Positions 38,664 to 40,691 of a stretch of 40,691 nt of DNA are shown piece after piece. The stretch is taken from the IMG/VR virus record IMGVR_UViG_3300042507_005616, positions 1 through 40,691 of that record, one strand, 5' to 3'. This stretch comes from a virus. A model generated the notes under the pieces. That model was not told where the DNA came from, made no database searches, and saw only the letters and a list, made by a program, of their open reading frames with translations. Positions within the stretch are counted from its first letter, which is position 1. Each line of letters opens with the position of its first letter. The position numbers and the translations under genes are program-made.

Positions 38664-39539
38664 TTATCCGGCGCTGGTCAGCATCCGGCGCACTTGATCG
38701 ACTACTTCGGCATCACCCTCTTGGTAACGGGCGTAAAGCGGGTTCGACTGGTTGGTCATGATGTCCCTTGCGCGGGCGCGGGTACTGCTCACGCCGGTCT
38801 GGTCACCGGCCACCAGCTTGTCGTCGGAGAGCTTCTCCGCGAGGTTGACGATGGCCTTGACGACTTGCGGATCTACGAAGCCCTGCGAGGAGGGATCAAC
38901 TCCGGCGGTCACCGCGGCGCGGCGGGCCAGTTCGATCTTCTCCGGCATCTTGTCTCCGTAGACGCGCTGCAATTCGGCGCGACCGGCCTCAAGCTGCTGT
39001 TCGATCATGCCCGCGGCGGCTTGGTTCATCAGCGCGGCCCGCTCCATGTCGAACTTCATGAACTCCTGCATGGCGGCGGCTGGCACGTTGTGCTTGTGGG
39101 CCAGTTCCGCGGCCCGCTTGGCCACGTTCTCGTCCCATGTCACGCCCTCCGGCAGTTGCTCCGGCTTGAGGTTGTAGTCCTCCGGCGACTCCGGCACGCC
39201 GATGGCCTTGCGGTAGGCGGCGACCTCTTCGGGTGAAGACTTTTCGGTCGGCGGGACAATGGCGTTGGCCTTCTTGCCCAAGAGTTGCTCCAGCCCTTGG
39301 TAGGACTTGGAAAGGCTTTCAACGTCAGCCTTGTCGTTGCGCCAGAACTTCTCCGGTAGCCATTCGGGCTTTTCGGCTACTTCTGGCGATGGCGCGTCGG
39401 TAATGCTGGCAGGCGCACCGGAAAGCAGTGTCCCTTCGGTTGTCGTGTTGGTGTTAGCAGCGGGTGCGGTGGACGCGGGAACAGCGGCGCTGTCCGCGGT
39501 GGTGCTGGCGGCTGGGGCGGTGGTGGTTGCATCAGTCAT
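38664..39539 (-). CDS. Scaffolding protein, T7 gp9-like
   Basis: A 291-residue protein. A low-complexity Ala/Thr N-terminus is followed by PEWLPEKFWRNDKADVESLS and YQGLEQLLGKK, a typical capsid assembly protein opening, then EEVAAYRKAIGVPESPEDYN and a helical C-terminus. It helps capsid protein assemble the procapsid and is lost on maturation. A GGTTTAGTCAAA motif lies 25 bases before the start; the leader is a CCAAC-rich tract without a Shine-Dalgarno sequence. Confidence 0.9.
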   Translation of the reverse strand: MTDATTTAPAASTTADSAAVPASTAPAANTNTTTEGTLLSGAPASITDAPSPEVAEKPEWLPEKFWRNDKADVESLSKSYQGLEQLLGKKANAIVPPTEKSSPEEVAAYRKAIGVPESPEDYNLKPEQLPEGVTWDENVAKRAAELAHKHNVPAAAMQEFMKFDMERAALMNQAAAGMIEQQLEAGRAELQRVYGDKMPEKIELARRAAVTAGVDPSSQGFVDPQVVKAIVNLAEKLSDDKLVAGDQTGVSSTRARARDIMTNQSNPLYARYQEGDAEVVDQVRRMLTSAG

Positions 39540-39564
39540 GGTGGTTGGTGTTGTTGGTTGGTGT

Positions 39565-39576
39565 TTTGACTAAACC
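39565..39576 (-). promoter_or_regulatory. GGTTTAGTCAAA site 12, before scaffold (right end)
   Basis: Exact 12-mer on the minus strand, 25 bases before the scaffold ATG. It is conserved with site 1 although flanking bases differ between the two strain copies. Confidence 0.8.
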
Positions 39577-39580
39577 GCGT

Positions 39581-39871
39581 TTAGCGGAGGACTTCGGTGG
39601 TTGGACGCTCGACGTCGGCATCTCCGACGACAGGCAGGGAAAGTTTGTAGTCGATGAACAGCAGCACCTCGCGCTGGCCATCGCGCACCGCGGCGGCGAG
39701 CGGATCGAAAGGACGTCCCAGCGTGCGCTCAAAGGCGGGCCGGTTCATGCGGAAATAGGCTTTGAGGTTGTCGAGGACGACCTGTCCATCCTCGCTGGTA
39801 AAACAGCGATGGTAGGCGTTGTTGATGCGCTGGAGGCTTTTGCTGCGCTCCAGTTCTTTGGTGTCGGTCAT
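39581..39871 (-). CDS. Bbp19-like head protein (right copy)
   Basis: A 96-residue protein, the strain variant of the gene at 77-367. It starts MTDTKELERSKSLQRINNAY instead of MTNDKELERS and differs at a few further positions, such as GQVVLDN for GRVVLDN. It overlaps the portal stop by ATGA, as does the left copy. Confidence 0.75.
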   Translation of the reverse strand: MTDTKELERSKSLQRINNAYHRCFTSEDGQVVLDNLKAYFRMNRPAFERTLGRPFDPLAAAVRDGQREVLLFIDYKLSLPVVGDADVERPTTEVLR

Positions 39872-40691
39872 ACGCCGGAGGCTTGATTGAAAAGTTTGCC
39901 CAGCGCGGAATCCTGCTTGACGCTTCCGGCCTTGCCCGCGGCCTCGGCCATCGTGAGCATTTCCTGCTGCTGCTGCATCTTGGCCTGCGCCTCGGCGCGT
40001 GCGGCGCGGGCCTGCTCGACCTCGTCCTCCTCGGCCAGCCAGTCGGCGGGCAAACCGTCGTTGCGGGCCGTCTCGCGGGAGATAACGTCCCACTTGAAGT
40101 TGTCGAGTACCTCCGGTCGCACCTGCGCGATGATCGCGTTGCGCTCCATCGTCCTTGCCAAGGAAAGGTTCTGCATGGCGCGGATGGCCAAGGCCACTTT
40201 GGACACATAGCTGACCTCCGGCTCCGGAATGATCGGCTGGCCCATCTCGTCCATGAGGATCGCGTCGGGCGGCGGGGGCGGGAAATGCCCGTTGCGGATC
40301 AAGATGCCGAAAACCCCGCGGAGCATGGGCGAGAGTAGTTCGGTCGTCTTGCGGGTGAAGCTGGGCGAGAACTGCACCAGCTTTTCACTGGCCCGCTCGG
40401 CCACTTCGGTCGCGGTCATGTTGGCCCGCTCCAGCGAAGCAAACATGCGGAACATGTCCACATGCATCGCGGTGTTGATCGCGGTCGTCTTGCGGTTCTC
40501 GCGCTCCAGCCCGATCTGGTAGTCGCCGCCCTGCGCCCATTCTTGCGGGATGGCGTTGGGTTGGGTCGGGTCGTAATAGGTGACGCCCCCCGATCTCAAA
40601 TCGACTTCCCCTTCGTGCGTAGCGGGCATGAGGAGACGAGGGAAGGCTTTGATTTCCGCGAGGGCGTCGAGTTGCTTGGAAAGGAAATTCA
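39868..40691 (-). CDS. Portal protein, C-terminal part (right contig end)
   Basis: The last 274 codons of a second portal variant, cut by the contig end. Compared with the complete gene at 364-2055 it has, for example, IPQEWAQGG for LPQEWAQGG, NRKTTAINT for NRKTEAINT, and FNQASGV for MNQASGT at the end. All changes keep the frame. Confidence 0.9.
   Translation of the reverse strand, partial: NFLSKQLDALAEIKAFPRLLMPATHEGEVDLRSGGVTYYDPTQPNAIPQEWAQGGDYQIGLERENRKTTAINTAMHVDMFRMFASLERANMTATEVAERASEKLVQFSPSFTRKTTELLSPMLRGVFGILIRNGHFPPPPPDAILMDEMGQPIIPEPEVSYVSKVALAIRAMQNLSLARTMERNAIIAQVRPEVLDNFKWDVISRETARNDGLPADWLAEEDEVEQARAARAEAQAKMQQQQEMLTMAEAAGKAGSVKQDSALGKLFNQASGV

Larger units (their letters stand above)
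39499..40691. repeat. Right copy of the overlapping genome end
   Basis: Homologous to bases 1-1187. Base 40691 corresponds to base 1187. The protein differences are conservative (for example portal GRLMNQASGT versus GKLFNQASGV, and Bbp19-like VEQPKTEV versus VERPTTEV), so both versions look functional. Physical terminal repeats of one virion would be identical; these are not. Confidence 0.9.

Noticed and set aside
61-39576. The 12-mer as a phage RNA polymerase promoter
   Set aside because: No phage RNA polymerase gene is present in the complete genome, sites occur in both orientations, and some leave one or two bases to the start codon. Kept as an alternative, but not preferred.
1-40691. Direct terminal repeats of a T7-like linear genome
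   Set aside because: The two end copies differ by several percent, whereas terminal repeats of a phage are kept identical by replication.
1-40691. CRISPR array, insertion sequence, or rRNA genes
   Set aside because: No regular direct repeats with spacers, no transposase and no rRNA-like sequence were seen.

Overview
The window holds one complete temperate podovirus-type phage genome of about 39.5 kb. Its two ends overlap: bases 1-1187 and 39499-40691 are homologous, about 5% different where compared by eye, so the contig closes on itself but joins two strain variants. Base composition is fairly GC-rich. The host is not shown by the sequence; a Gram-negative bacterium is likely from the phage type and the lysis genes, and a Verrucomicrobiota-like host is only a guess from the style of the integrase and tail genes.

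Reading along the minus strand, which carries everything except the integrase, the order is: a regulatory and early region (about 12.9 to 10.5 kb) with two ribbon-helix-helix proteins and several small unknown genes; a recombination and replication module (10.4 to 4.8 kb) with RecT-like annealase, PD-(D/E)XK exonuclease, RusA resolvase, a DnaD/O-like replication protein, GIY-YIG and HNH nucleases and a small protein with an SSB-type C-terminal tail; DNA packaging and head genes (TerS, TerL, portal, then across the contig ends scaffold, a phosphoesterase, a mini-zincin, capsid); tail genes in T7-like order (adaptor gp11-like, nozzle gp12-like, gp14-like internal protein, transglycosylase, a 2675-residue modular giant protein, gp17-like fibre and several accessory fibre proteins, one glycine-rich); and lysis genes (holin-like proteins and an M15 peptidase), ending tail to tail with the plus-strand tyrosine integrase at 13120-14301. 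Genes are packed with ATGA, GTGA and TAATG overlaps, so one long transcription unit running around the circle from about 12.9 kb is plausible. No RNA polymerase, DNA polymerase, replicative helicase or recognisable CI/Cro-type repressor was found.

The most unusual signal is a dispersed asymmetric 12-mer, GGTTTAGTCAAA. It occurs exactly 12 times, plus twice with one mismatch, mostly at gene junctions within 25 bases of start codons and mostly in the direction of transcription. This is the layout of the stoperators of cluster A mycobacteriophages and suggests an undescribed dispersed-site regulatory system. Other points of note are CTGTC-N-GACAG palindromes in the early region, a tRNA-like cloverleaf upstream of the capsid gene, NYSI boundary motifs in the giant protein, CA-rich leaders without Shine-Dalgarno sequences, and two 27-residue membrane peptides.
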